Source: Fuerstiella sp. | GTDB taxonomy: Bacteria; Planctomycetota; Planctomycetia; Planctomycetales; Planctomycetaceae | NCBI GenBank assembly: GCA_029245955.1 | Contig: JAQWOH010000071.1 | Location: 1 to 64,000 of the forward strand | Direction of reading: 5' to 3' | Length of the DNA stretch: 64,000 nucleotides | Shown: positions 1-9,400 of the stretch, in pieces | Layout of the letters: each line of letters opens with the position of its first letter | How positions within the stretch are numbered: position 1 is the first letter of the stretch | Position numbers and translations under genes: made by a program | The notes under the pieces: generated by a model | The model's input: the letters and a program-made list of their open reading frames with translations, nothing else | What the model was told of the DNA's origin: nothing | Databases searched by the model: none

Positions 1-146
1 GGCCAAATTGGTCATTTGCGGCCCGGATAGTCTCTTCCGATTGCCGCAGTCGTGGTGTAGTGATTATGTCTGTCATATTCCGTCCGTGAAATTCGGTGCC
101 CAAGTGAGTAATCGCGACAGTTCCCGCAGTCGTACCGGGCGGGTGA

Positions 147-365
147 TCACGGTGTCGCCTCCACGATGACCAAGCCGAGGCGGTCCATGAGGCGATCGAT
201 CATAGGACCGCTCGGTGAGCGCAGACCCTTGTTCCAATTTGCCAGGTGATTGGGTGAGATATCCAGTGAATTGAGCGCCTGATATTGTGGGCCGTCGTAA
301 GCGGCAACATGCTGGTTGACTCGCCGCAGGATTTCGCCTGTGCATGGACGTGCAACATGTTTCAT
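147..365 (-). CDS. small helix-turn-helix-like protein
   Basis: A 72-residue protein. The middle (LDISPNHLANWNKGLRSPS) reads as a helix-turn-helix: a helix, a turn at SPNHLANW, and a recognition helix followed by the SPSG loop common in Xre-type regulators. I chose the ATG at 365, not the longer frame beginning near 428, because AGGGG lies about eight bases before it. A terminator-like hairpin with a T-run sits between the two possible starts, which also argues for the short form. It probably binds DNA, either as an antitoxin-like or autoregulating repressor. No partner toxin is visible downstream, but the window ends there. Family membership is inferred from pattern only. Confidence 0.5.
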   Translation of the reverse strand: MKHVARPCTGEILRRVNQHVAAYDGPQYQALNSLDISPNHLANWNKGLRSPSGPMIDRLMDRLGLVIVEATP

Positions 366-383
366 TTGGTAACCCCTAACACG

Positions 384-433
384 AAAAAAGCCCGAGGGAC
401 CGCCGACAGCTTTCGCTGTGGAATCCACCGGGC
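384..433 (-). terminator. terminator-like hairpin just upstream of the HTH gene
   Basis: Reading the minus strand, GCCCG (433-429) pairs with CGGGC (394-390) around an inner stem ACAGC-GAAA-GCTGT with a stable GAAA tetraloop, followed by six T residues (389-384). It lies 20 bases upstream of the HTH start codon on the same strand, so it either ends an upstream transcript that is no longer recognisable or acts as an attenuator in the HTH leader. Confidence 0.5.
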
Positions 434-1128
434 CGAATATTTTCTGGTACCGATTCGTCTATTTGTTTTTTCAACTGAGTGGATCGTAGCGAACAGTCAG
501 ATTACCGTAAATAGGCATATGGGATTACCACCCAGGGTGGTGTATCGCATTCGATACAAAGCCGCCGATCAGGCAACGCGCAGCCCTGCATTTTTCCTTG
601 CCGCGCGAAGTTGTAAAAGTTGGTAAATCTTTTGGGACGGAGGATTCGGCCGTGCAGGTATCAGTGACCACTCGTGCGGAACGGCGCTGGTGGGTCACAT
701 TGCGCACCTCACGAGGCATGTCGGCCTGGATTCATCGTCCAGCACCGAACTGGCAAAGTCAGGGGTGATCGGTTTGACGAAACGGGCCTTCGTCAACAAC
801 GCTGATCTGCAGGCCGGTTTCCCACAGCGCGTCGTCGATCAGCATCAGCTGTGCCTCGGTCAAACCGGAGGACGTCAGGAGGTCGCGGAATGCGTTGTAA
901 CGATCAGAATTCGGCTCGATGTTGCCACCTGTGTTGCCACTTTTGGCGAGCGTTTCAGAATCCCTGTGTTTTGCGGCGTTCCACGATTCTGAGTGAGAAT
1001 AATTCAGTGTGGCTCTGGAAACAGGCCTGTCCACTGGCTAGACTTTCGACCCTTGTGTGATTCATGCTGGCGTCCGCGAACCACTTTGGCTTGAGGCGTG
1101 TCATGTCGTGAACCAAAAAATGACGCCC
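434..1128. other. gene-poor stretch with a possible integrase tail
   Basis: Apart from the 759-1034 frame described separately, no reading frame here has a ribosome-binding site, a family motif or convincing composition. It may be the edge of an old insertion next to tRNA-Pro. Confidence 0.4.
759..1034 (-). pseudogene. possible C-terminal remnant of a tyrosine recombinase
   Basis: An open frame of about 90 residues begins directly after an in-frame stop. It starts with SRATLNYSHSE, which resembles the last box of tyrosine recombinases (S-x-x-T-x-x-Y-x-H, containing the catalytic Tyr). The remainder is a low-complexity polar tail. Everything upstream of the box is missing. The position, 95 bases from tRNA-Pro, fits an integrase relic at a tRNA attachment site. 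The match is short and no att repeat was found, so this is tentative. Confidence 0.3.
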
Positions 1129-1203
1129 CGGGGCGTAGCTCAGCCTGGCTAGAGCGCCTGGTTTGGGACCAGGAGGTCGCATGTTCGAATCATGTCGCCC
1201 CGA
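1129..1203 (+). tRNA. tRNA-Pro (anticodon TGG)
   Basis: Complete cloverleaf. The acceptor stem CGGGGCG (1129-1135) pairs with CGCCCCG (1196-1202), and A1203 is the discriminator. The anticodon stem CCTGG/CCAGG encloses the loop TTTGGGA, giving anticodon TGG, and the T-loop is TTCGAAT. CCA is not encoded. The 5' end lies inside a perfect 14-bp palindrome (1123-1136). A strong intrinsic terminator follows eight bases downstream. Confidence 0.97.
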
Positions 1204-1210
1204 TTTAATG

Positions 1211-1250
1211 AAAACGCTGGTCAACTCGCATTGAGTGACCAGCGTTTTTT
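1211..1250 (+). terminator. intrinsic terminator of tRNA-Pro
   Basis: AAAACGCTGGTCA (1211-1223) pairs with TGACCAGCGTTTT (1236-1248). The loop can extend the stem by CTC/GAG, and six T residues end at 1250. This is the clearest Rho-independent terminator in the window and marks a single-gene tRNA transcript. Confidence 0.9.
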
Positions 1251-2346
1251 CGTGTCACGACCGGTTATGAGCGGCTCTCATCCAGAATGCCTCTCTGCCC
1301 GACAGGTTCCAATCCGCTTCAGATCGCCCGTCATCAGGTGATCGTAGTTTCGCAAAGTGGTCACTCTGTCCTTGTGATCGAGCCACCTTGACACAGCTGC
1401 CAGGCGGCCCAGGCCCGAGTTCACCATCTGCACCCCAGACAACGATCGCCGACGTCACAAATATACCGGGCGTACTATGCTGTCCAGGTTTGTACGCAGG
1501 ACACAGCGGATACAACTTTCCTCGCCCACGTTCCGGCATGGTTGTTTCAGGTCATCTGACAGAAGGATGTGATGTGTTTTCCGTTCAGGAGTTCCGGTAG
1601 TTTCGACTGCTCTGAATCTCAGGCCTGAGTCAGAGCATCAGGCAGATGCTTCTGCCAAATTGACGGAGGCATGCAGTCTGTGATTTTGGTAACGTTGGCT
1701 GCTCCTGCCCTTGCGAAAGAGCATAGTCATGGCAGACGCGCCGATACGACTTATTCTTAGCGCGGTATTACTTGTGTTTACGGCGCACTTCCGGTTTATC
1801 AAGGTGCGCCGCGAACGACCGCAATTTCACATCTGGCAGCTCGGTAGTTTCAAGGCTGTTTGTCGGCGACACCAGCAGTGGGATGATGCAAAACGGCTTT
1901 GTGTCCGGCAGATGGACTGCTGCAAATCATTGAGTGCGAATAACAGCACTCGACAGAATTTGACCGTTTTGTCTGGCTGCCGACTGCTGGCTGCGGAACG
2001 GGAAGCAGACTGATGGTGACTGGAGAACTGTTGGTGATGATCGGCCTCCGTGGAATATTGGGCCTGAATTAACCATTTCCATGGGGCTGGCATGTTTCTT
2101 TGACGTGTCTCGGGATTTTGACGTTTAGGATTGATTTGAAATCGGTGACGAGTTCATTTCGGTAAGTGGCAGTCGATATTTGCACACATTCATGGATGAA
2201 GCTGTGGTATTCAGCACAGTGACGGATGGCCAGGCAGCGGCGGCATATCACACGAGAACGTTGATGTCGCCGGTCAATTTGATCTGCGAAATGTTAGAAT
2301 GTTCGATGTTGTCTCTGATATGTTTTGGCGGTCCGGAGAGTGAGCG
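1251..2346. other. 1.1 kb without a supportable gene
   Basis: Several short frames exist on both strands, but none has a Shine-Dalgarno sequence together with a recognisable motif. A minus-strand frame at 1255-1539 contains PGIFVTSAIVVWGADGELG, faintly like the end of a type II pseudopilin. It is too weak to call. Confidence 0.5.
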
Positions 2347-3312
2347 ATGGTTTCAACACCTGCCGCACCTTTGCGAAGGAAAATGAGCACTTCGCAATGG
2401 CGGCTGGCCGGCTGTTCGTTCCTGTTCGGGTTGCTGTTTCTGGTTGTCGGCCGAGCGAAGATTGTTTCCAGAGATGATGTTACGGAAGTGGCTGGCCCGG
2501 TGCGGCATCTGGAACTGAAAAAGTACTGGGAGGATACCGTATTGTATGTATCCATCGAGGGAAGGGAGGGACGGTTCAAGACGGAGGCCGATTCGCCTGG
2601 CTTCGCAAAATTCCATAGCGCTGTCAGATCAGGCATTTCCGTCCGGTTGTGGATTGATACATCAAGCCTTGAACTCGAACAGCCCGCTGCGATTTTTCGG
2701 GCTGAGGTCGCCGGTACGCAGTATATTGACTTTGATGAAACTGTTCTGAGTCACAATCGCCAGGCGGGCTGTGTCATGCTGCTGGGACCGGTTTTCTGTT
2801 TTCTGGGCTACTGGATCTGGGACAGAGCCACTCGTCCCCTGCCCACTGCTGAGGATACAGCTGCGTGGACCAGAAGAATTGATCAGATTGCTCAGAAGCG
2901 TCCATGGCTGTTTGCAGCTGTGAACATTGTGTGCACGGTCAGGCAATGGGGCGAAAATATTCCTAAAGTCGGCGACCTGTTTACCGCTTTTCTGTTCTTC
3001 TGGATACTGCCGCTGTACATGGTCTTCATCTACGTGACCGCGCAGTCGCATCGGTGGATTGTAGCGGTCTTTTGTGGTTCCTATGGTGTATCTCTGGCAG
3101 CCCTGACGGTCGCTGCCGTAGCTGTGCCGAATTTTCCCGGGGGCAACGAGTATCCCGCGCTGGCCAGCACGATGAGTCGTCTGTTCAACGCGTACATCCT
3201 GTTGAACATCACTTATGGCGGAGTGATCTGGTTGTGGGGAACGCTGACGCATGAACCGGAGTTGACGACTCAGACGCAGCCCTCGTCGTCCGACGACGCG
3301 ATCCCCCGCTGA
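2347..3312 (+). CDS. multi-pass membrane protein of unknown function
   Basis: A 321-residue protein with a hydrophobic segment near residues 21-38, an extracytoplasmic-looking domain of about 100 residues (to about 135), then four more hydrophobic segments near 139-158, 213-232, 238-260 and 280-297. The C-terminus is polar and ends in a Ser/Asp-rich tail. The ATG at 2347 has GGAG eight bases upstream. The ATG at 2383 would place the first membrane segment nearer the N-terminus, but its AAGGA is too close. It stands alone on the plus strand, 257 bases before the next gene. I do not recognise the family. The soluble domain may respond to envelope conditions, but that is a guess. Confidence 0.65.
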   Translation: MVSTPAAPLRRKMSTSQWRLAGCSFLFGLLFLVVGRAKIVSRDDVTEVAGPVRHLELKKYWEDTVLYVSIEGREGRFKTEADSPGFAKFHSAVRSGISVRLWIDTSSLELEQPAAIFRAEVAGTQYIDFDETVLSHNRQAGCVMLLGPVFCFLGYWIWDRATRPLPTAEDTAAWTRRIDQIAQKRPWLFAAVNIVCTVRQWGENIPKVGDLFTAFLFFWILPLYMVFIYVTAQSHRWIVAVFCGSYGVSLAALTVAAVAVPNFPGGNEYPALASTMSRLFNAYILLNITYGGVIWLWGTLTHEPELTTQTQPSSSDDAIPR

Positions 3313-3569
3313 CCAGCGGAGACGATCCGCGTGGCCCGGCTGTTTCAACCTTCTGTTTACGGCACATCTCTCGACGTTAACTCGTACAATTCTACGAGGC
3401 TGCTATAATCGACGACCGTGGCAACTGCTGTTCGCCTGGTCCTTCCGTGAGCCTGTGACACCCCAGTACCGGCTGGGTTGAGTGTTTTCCGCGAGCGACT
3501 GCAACAACTTACGTCGATCCACACCGGCACCTGCCTTCCGTACCGTCCTGCGAACAACGAGAATTCTAA

Positions 3570-4817
3570 ATGAGAAAATTTCCATACTGTGTCGTCGTGG
3601 CCTTAATTTCGATAACGGTTGTCCCACAGCTGTCAGCCGCCGAATGGCTTCAGTTTCGCGGTCCCGGTGGTCAGGGCACGACAAACGAAAAAAATCTGCC
3701 ACTGACGTGGAGTGATACAGAAAACGTTGTCTGGAAGACCAGATTACCTGGCTATGGTGCATCCAGTCCGATTGCATTGGGTGATCGACTGTACGTGACC
3801 TGTTACAGCGGGTACGGCCTTGACGGACAGGATGGGGCCAATGTGGAAGACTTGAAGCTTCATGTTGTCTGTCTTCGCAAAGACGGACAGATCGTCTGGG
3901 ACAAGAACGTTCAGCCTCGTCAACCCGAATCCGAGCGCGTGCGGGACCACGGCTATGCCGGCCCGACTCCTGTGACTGACGGCGAACATCTGTACGTTTT
4001 TTTTGGGAAGACAGGGGTGTTCAAATTTGATCTCAGGGGCAATCAATTGTGGCAGGCCGACGTCGGCGAACAGACGCACGGGTGGGGCTGTGGTACATCG
4101 CCCGTTCTGTACAAGGACGTGGTTATCGTCAACGCCAGTGTCGAAAGCGGCTCACTTGTGGGGATTAACAAGAACAGCGGCAAGGAAGTCTGGCGGGCCG
4201 GTGGCATGAAGGCCTCATGGAATACGCCGCATCTGGTTGGTCTTGCCGGTGGAAAACAGGAGTTGGTGGTCAGTGTGAAAGACAGGGTCCTTGCGTTCGA
4301 CCCGGGCACAGGACGGCCACTCTGGAACTGCGAGGGAATTCAGGACTACGTTTGTCCCAGCATTGTGTCACACGAAGGTGTGGTCTATGTCATCGGCGGG
4401 CGCCAGTCCAGGGCCATCGCGATTCGCGCCGGAGGTCAGGGTGATGTGACGGAATCGCATCGGCTCTGGGAAGCGAAGGCCGGAGCGAACGTCTGTTCTC
4501 CTGTTATTCATGAAGGTCACCTGTACTGGGTCAGTGACCGAAATAAGGTGGCCTATTGTGTGCGGCTGGAAGACGGAGAGGTGATTTATGCGGAGCGGTT
4601 TCCGGATCAGCCGTATGCTTCTCCGCTGCTGGGCGATGGCAAACTTTACATCGTGACTCGCAATGGCGGCACCTACGTGCTGGCCGCCAGGCCCGAATAT
4701 GAGCAGTTGGCGCACAATCGATTTGACGACCGCAGTACTTTTAACGCCAGTCCGATTGCGGCCAACGGCAGACTGCTTCTGCGGAGCGATCGGTTCCTGT
4801 ACTGTATCGGCCAGTAA
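3570..4817 (+). CDS. exported PQQ-type beta-propeller protein
   Basis: 415 residues. Residues 1-23 form a signal peptide (MRKFPYCVVVALISITVV, then an LSAAEW cleavage region). The mature protein opens with WLQFRGPGGQG, the usual start of planctomycete PQQ-like propellers related to BamB and the quinoprotein dehydrogenases. Repeats of the blade motif follow: a G-D-x-L-Y-V type turn, then W-x-x-x-L (YGASSPIALGDRLYVTCYSG, VVYVIGGRQSRAI, HLYWVSDRNKVAYC, KLYIVTRNGGTYVL). No electron-transfer cytochrome domain is present, so a binding or scaffold role is likelier than alcohol oxidation. It is transcribed alone between two spacers. Confidence 0.85.
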   Translation: MRKFPYCVVVALISITVVPQLSAAEWLQFRGPGGQGTTNEKNLPLTWSDTENVVWKTRLPGYGASSPIALGDRLYVTCYSGYGLDGQDGANVEDLKLHVVCLRKDGQIVWDKNVQPRQPESERVRDHGYAGPTPVTDGEHLYVFFGKTGVFKFDLRGNQLWQADVGEQTHGWGCGTSPVLYKDVVIVNASVESGSLVGINKNSGKEVWRAGGMKASWNTPHLVGLAGGKQELVVSVKDRVLAFDPGTGRPLWNCEGIQDYVCPSIVSHEGVVYVIGGRQSRAIAIRAGGQGDVTESHRLWEAKAGANVCSPVIHEGHLYWVSDRNKVAYCVRLEDGEVIYAERFPDQPYASPLLGDGKLYIVTRNGGTYVLAARPEYEQLAHNRFDDRSTFNASPIAANGRLLLRSDRFLYCIGQ

Positions 4818-4963
4818 CCCGGCGATTCCCCAAGAACTCAGGCTGATCAGGCCGCCGCGTCCCTGACGGCGTCGGCGGTCTGCCATGTCTGAGATCAGCA
4901 GCGAGAAACAGGTTGGCACAGGGGACGCGGCGAAATCGCGGAACCGATGCCGGGCGACAGCGT

Positions 4964-6412
4964 TTATGTCAGGATGTCGTGCAGGATATCTCCTTCGACA
5001 TCAGTCAGCCGGAAGTCGCGGCCGTTGAAGCGATACGTAAGCTGGGTGTGGTCAATGCCCATTTGGTGCAGAACCGTGGCATGAATGTCATGAGCGTTGA
5101 CTCGGTTTTCAACCGATTTGTAGCCGAATTCATCTGTGGCGCCATACTGAGTGCCTCCTTTGAATCCGCCTCCCGCGAACCAGGTGGTAAACGCATTCGG
5201 GTTGTGGTCCCGGCCGCCGACATCCTGTGAATCGGAGGTGCGTCCGAATTCGCCGCCGTAAATGATGATCGTTTCGTCAAGTAATCCACGTTGCTTCAGA
5301 TCGGTCAGCAAAGCGGCAGTGGGCTGGTCGACGGTGGCGCCGCAAGCACGATGATTGCCGTTGATGTCGTTGTGAGCGTCCCACGGAACATCGCTGACGG
5401 CTCCGCCGGGAGTGTTCGGGCACGCTGCGAAAATCTGTACGAAACGAACGCCACGCTCGATCAGTCGTCGAGCGATCAGGCACTGCCGCCCGTAGGCTTT
5501 CGATTCCGCTCGATTCAGGCCGTACATTTCCTGCATGTGATCGGGTTCCTGAGCCAGGTCAAATGCTTCCGGCGCCGCCGTCTGCATGCGATACGCCAGT
5601 TCGAAGGATTCCAGCCGAGCGTTCAGATCGCTGTCGAACGGACGAAGTTCTGCATGCTTTGCGTTGGTCGCGTGAAGAGTATCCAGCAACGAACGCTGTT
5701 GTTCACCGTTGAGCTCCGCGGACCGCGCCAGATTATCGATCGGTGTTGCTCCCCGCGGATCCAGCGATGTGGCCTGATACACAGAGGGCAGGAAACCGGA
5801 AGACCAGATCGGATCGGCCCCCCTGGGTTTGGTTCCGTGCATGACGACGTAGGCCGGCAGGTTCCCGTTTTCGGTGCCAAGTCCATATGTCAACCATGAC
5901 CCCATGCTGGGAAACCCCTGACGAATCATGCCGGAATTGAATTCCAGCATCGCCGGCGTGTGATTGTTCGATTGAGAGTGACACGAATACACGAACGCGA
6001 TGTCGTCGACGTGCTGTGAAATATGGGGAAAGATTTCAGAGGTCCAGGCCCCTGACTGACCATGCTGTGCCCATTTGAACGGCGATTTCAGCAGCTTGCC
6101 ACTGGTTGTGAAGAAGCCGGTCTTCGGATCAGCGCCCGCCAGCGTGGTTCCGTCTCGCTTCTGCAGTTCGGGCTTGTAATCGAAGGTGTCCACCTGCGAA
6201 GGGCTTCCGGTCTGAAACAGCCAGATGACGGCCTTCGCCTTTCCCTTCGTGGGCGCGGGACGCTCCGCCAGAGGATTATTCGATGAGCGGTCAGCAGCGA
6301 CAACGCCCTGCTCATGCAGCAGGTTTGTCAGCGCCAGTGAACCGCACCCCATGCCCGATCGTTGCAGAAACTGGCGCCGTGTTGCAGAGGTGTTCATGAA
6401 ATGATGTTGCAT
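4964..6412 (-). CDS. DUF1501 protein with twin-arginine-like leader
   Basis: A 482-residue DUF1501 protein, a family related in fold to sulfatases and alkaline phosphatases and very frequent in planctomycetes. The N-terminus TRRQFLQRSGMGCGSLALTN is a Tat-like leader. Family motifs include VIWLFQTGSPSQVDTFDYKP, SYGLGTENGNLPAYVVM, FGRTSDSQDVGGRDHNPNAF and a C-terminal LTYRFNGRDFRLTDVEG. I placed the start at 6412 rather than the upstream in-frame start at 6499, because the latter would overlap the preceding gene and precede the Tat motif. It lies 56 bases after the DUF1549/DUF1553 gene, forming the classic two-gene operon. The substrate is unknown. Confidence 0.9.
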   Translation of the reverse strand: MQHHFMNTSATRRQFLQRSGMGCGSLALTNLLHEQGVVAADRSSNNPLAERPAPTKGKAKAVIWLFQTGSPSQVDTFDYKPELQKRDGTTLAGADPKTGFFTTSGKLLKSPFKWAQHGQSGAWTSEIFPHISQHVDDIAFVYSCHSQSNNHTPAMLEFNSGMIRQGFPSMGSWLTYGLGTENGNLPAYVVMHGTKPRGADPIWSSGFLPSVYQATSLDPRGATPIDNLARSAELNGEQQRSLLDTLHATNAKHAELRPFDSDLNARLESFELAYRMQTAAPEAFDLAQEPDHMQEMYGLNRAESKAYGRQCLIARRLIERGVRFVQIFAACPNTPGGAVSDVPWDAHNDINGNHRACGATVDQPTAALLTDLKQRGLLDETIIIYGGEFGRTSDSQDVGGRDHNPNAFTTWFAGGGFKGGTQYGATDEFGYKSVENRVNAHDIHATVLHQMGIDHTQLTYRFNGRDFRLTDVEGDILHDILT

Positions 6413-6468
6413 AGTCCCGGTCGTTTCTGATGGATGGTCAGCCGATGGAATTGTTGATGTCCGCAGAG

Positions 6469-9400
6469 CTAGTCGATATACACGAACTCGTTCATGCACA
6501 GAATGAGGTGGCAGAAATCGCGTACTGCCAGGGACTCTGCGTTTGCGTCGGTACCTCGCGACGCCTGCTGTCGTTGAATGAACTGTTGCATTGTCTGTTG
6601 TTCCGCTTCAGTGGGTGGACGCGACAACGCAAGCTGATACGCTCGGTCAATGGTCTGTTCGATGGATGTTTGTGTATCCGGTCTGGCTTGTGTGGCAAAC
6701 TTTGTTGCGATGCCTCGGATGATGTCGGAATTCAGCATCACCAGAGCCTGCGGGGCGACTGTGCTTTCCTCACGTGACGCGATGCCCTGCATCGTGTCGG
6801 GGGCATTGAACAACTGCAGCATCGGGATCAGCTGACTTCGCTTGGTCGTGAAGTAGATGCTGCGGCGGGTGCTGTTTCGATCCAGTGTGCCTTTGCCGAA
6901 CATTGAACGATCCAGTGTGCCGCTCACTGTCAGCAGTGAGTCTCGAATAATCTCGGCCTCCAGACGACGCGAGCTGCGGCGCCATAGCAACAGATTTTCC
7001 GGATCCTTCTGTCTGCCGCTTTCGGTAATTTTACCGGCCTGCATGTAGACGGCGCTGGTCATGATCAGTTTGTGGATGTGTTTCAGCTTCCAGCCACTTT
7101 GGACGAGCTCAGATGCCAGCCAGTCCAGTAATTGTGGATGTGATGGTTTTTCACCGCGAGTGCCGAAATCACTGGGTGTGGCCACGATGCCTCGACCAAA
7201 ATGATGATGCCACAGCCGATTTACGATGACGCGCGCCAGCAGATGTCCGCCTCCGTGATCAACGTCGGTCAACCAGTTGGCCAGACCCAGTCGCCCCGGA
7301 CGCATTTTCTCACCGTCGGCGGGGTCAGTAAGCCACTGTTTTTCCTGCTGGTCAGTTCGCATCAGAACCTGCAGAAACCCGGGCGTCGCTTCATCCTGTT
7401 TGTTGTCGGTGTTGCCGCGACGCAGGTGGTAAACCTTGTACGTGTCTTCACCAAATTGATAGGTGGTGCCTTTGACACGCGCAGCGAACACATTCGTTAG
7501 ATCCGGTTTTGGGGTCTGAGTGCCGTGTCTCGTGACAACTTGGTTCAGTTTCAGCCAGTCCAGGTCGAAGCCTTTGTGCCAGTCGACCAGTTTCTGTTGC
7601 TGGGTGGCATCACGTTTGTCGGCAGGGACGGCGATAATTGCAGCGACATCCGTTGGCGTCACCCCGCCGCTGGCCGCAAAGTAGAAGCCGGTTGCACCTC
7701 CGCTGTTGACAATCTTCGTCAGGATTTCATTGCGACCTGCCGCAAGCTGGATTGCGACGGTTTCCTGGCCTGCGGCGGCGACATTGCGACCAACCTTCTT
7801 TGACAGTACTTCCCGTCCGTTTACCCACAGTTTGATACCGTCATCACTGCCAAGGGACAGTGACAGCACCTGTGGCATTTCGGATTCAAAAACTCGGAAT
7901 AGATAATTTCCGCAGTTCGTACCCTTCAGTTTGTCGTTATGGGCTGTACCGTCTTTCCATTCCGGTTGTTCTGTCCACTTGAGTTTTCCGTCCTCAAAGG
8001 TCTGACCAAGATCTGTGGCAAGTTCCGGAGGAAAAACCTGGTCAAAGGCTTTGTTAAAATCCGCAGCGGAAAACGGACCGACGTGATGCCAGTTGCCAAG
8101 CCCGACCATGTCCACACCCCGCACGGGCGACACTGCAAAGTAGAACCCGGATGGCCCACCGCCGTTGACGATTTTCATCAACACCTCGTTGCGTCCTTTT
8201 CGAAGCGTCGTCTGGACAGTGTCCTGCCCGGCGATAACGCCGCCTGATGTGAGATTCGCCAGTACCTGTTCGCCATTCACCCAGACTTTGATGGCGTCGT
8301 CTCGGCCCAAAGACAGAGACACCGTCTGGTCTTCCGGAGACTCGATCGTGCGGAAAACATAGTTTGCCGAATTGTCGCCCGTAAGCGTGTTGTGGATGGC
8401 GCCGTCTTTCCATTCCGGCTGCGGCATCCATTTCAACGTGCCTTCCCCGTAAGTTGCAGACAGGTCGATACTTTGCTCCGGAGGGAACTCCTGCTCAAAC
8501 GCCTGTGCCAGACTGTCTGCAGCGAAGGGGCCGATGTGCTGCCATGCATCCAGCTTCAGCGCCGCTGGCGCCGCAGTGGCGGTCTGAACTGTGTAGTCGG
8601 CGAGCCACTGATTCAGCCGACCTGGCAGTTGATCCTGTTCATGCTGCATGCGGGCGGCGACCAGCGGCCCATGAGCTGCATCGAATTCGGATTTGGCTTT
8701 GCGAAACGCTTCCGGTTGCATGTTGATGCCGGTGTCTGAAAAACCGACGTCCGCGAAGCATGATGACAGTCGGTAATAGTCAAACTGCGGCAATGGGTCG
8801 AATTTGTGACTGTGACAGCGACTACAACCGACAGTGAGACCCAGCATGGACGTGCCCAGGGTATTGACGATATCGTCCAGTTGTTCATAGCGACTGCGTT
8901 CACGTTCTTTTTGAGTCTGCTGAGTTGTGTAGGTGCCGGCCACGAGTAATCCGGTGGCGGCAATCCTGTTGACAGCCTCCAATGCTTCCTCGGCCGTTTG
9001 CACGTTGACATTGGCCATCAGATCGCCCGCGATCTGCAGTCGCACAAACTCGTCATACGGTATGTCAGAATTCAAGGCTCGGATGACGAAGTCGCGATAG
9101 TGCCATGCATTCGGGCGGTCTCCGTCGAACGCATACCCGTTGCTTTCCGCAAAACGAGTGACGTCGAGCCAGTGACGTGCCCAGCGCTCGCCGAAATGTT
9201 CGTCGGCCAGCAGTTTGTTAATCAACTGACGGTACGCGGCGCCGGGATCTGCTTCCGCGTCCGTTTCCCGCAGGAATGTCTCCACAGCTTCCGGTTCCGG
9301 TGGCAGTCCGATCAGATCGAAGTAGGCTCGACGGATTAACGTTCGTGGATCGGCGATGGTGTTGGCCGTGACTCCGGTTGCCTCAAGTTGGCTCTGGACG

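Noticed and set aside
955-1224. A minus-strand frame reading HDSNMRPPGPKPGALARLS
   Set aside because: This is the antisense of tRNA-Pro, a common false gene.
1255-1539. Possible type II pseudopilin fragment (PGIFVTSAIVVWGADGELG)
   Set aside because: Match limited to one short stretch, no N-terminal pilin helix, no neighbours of that kind.
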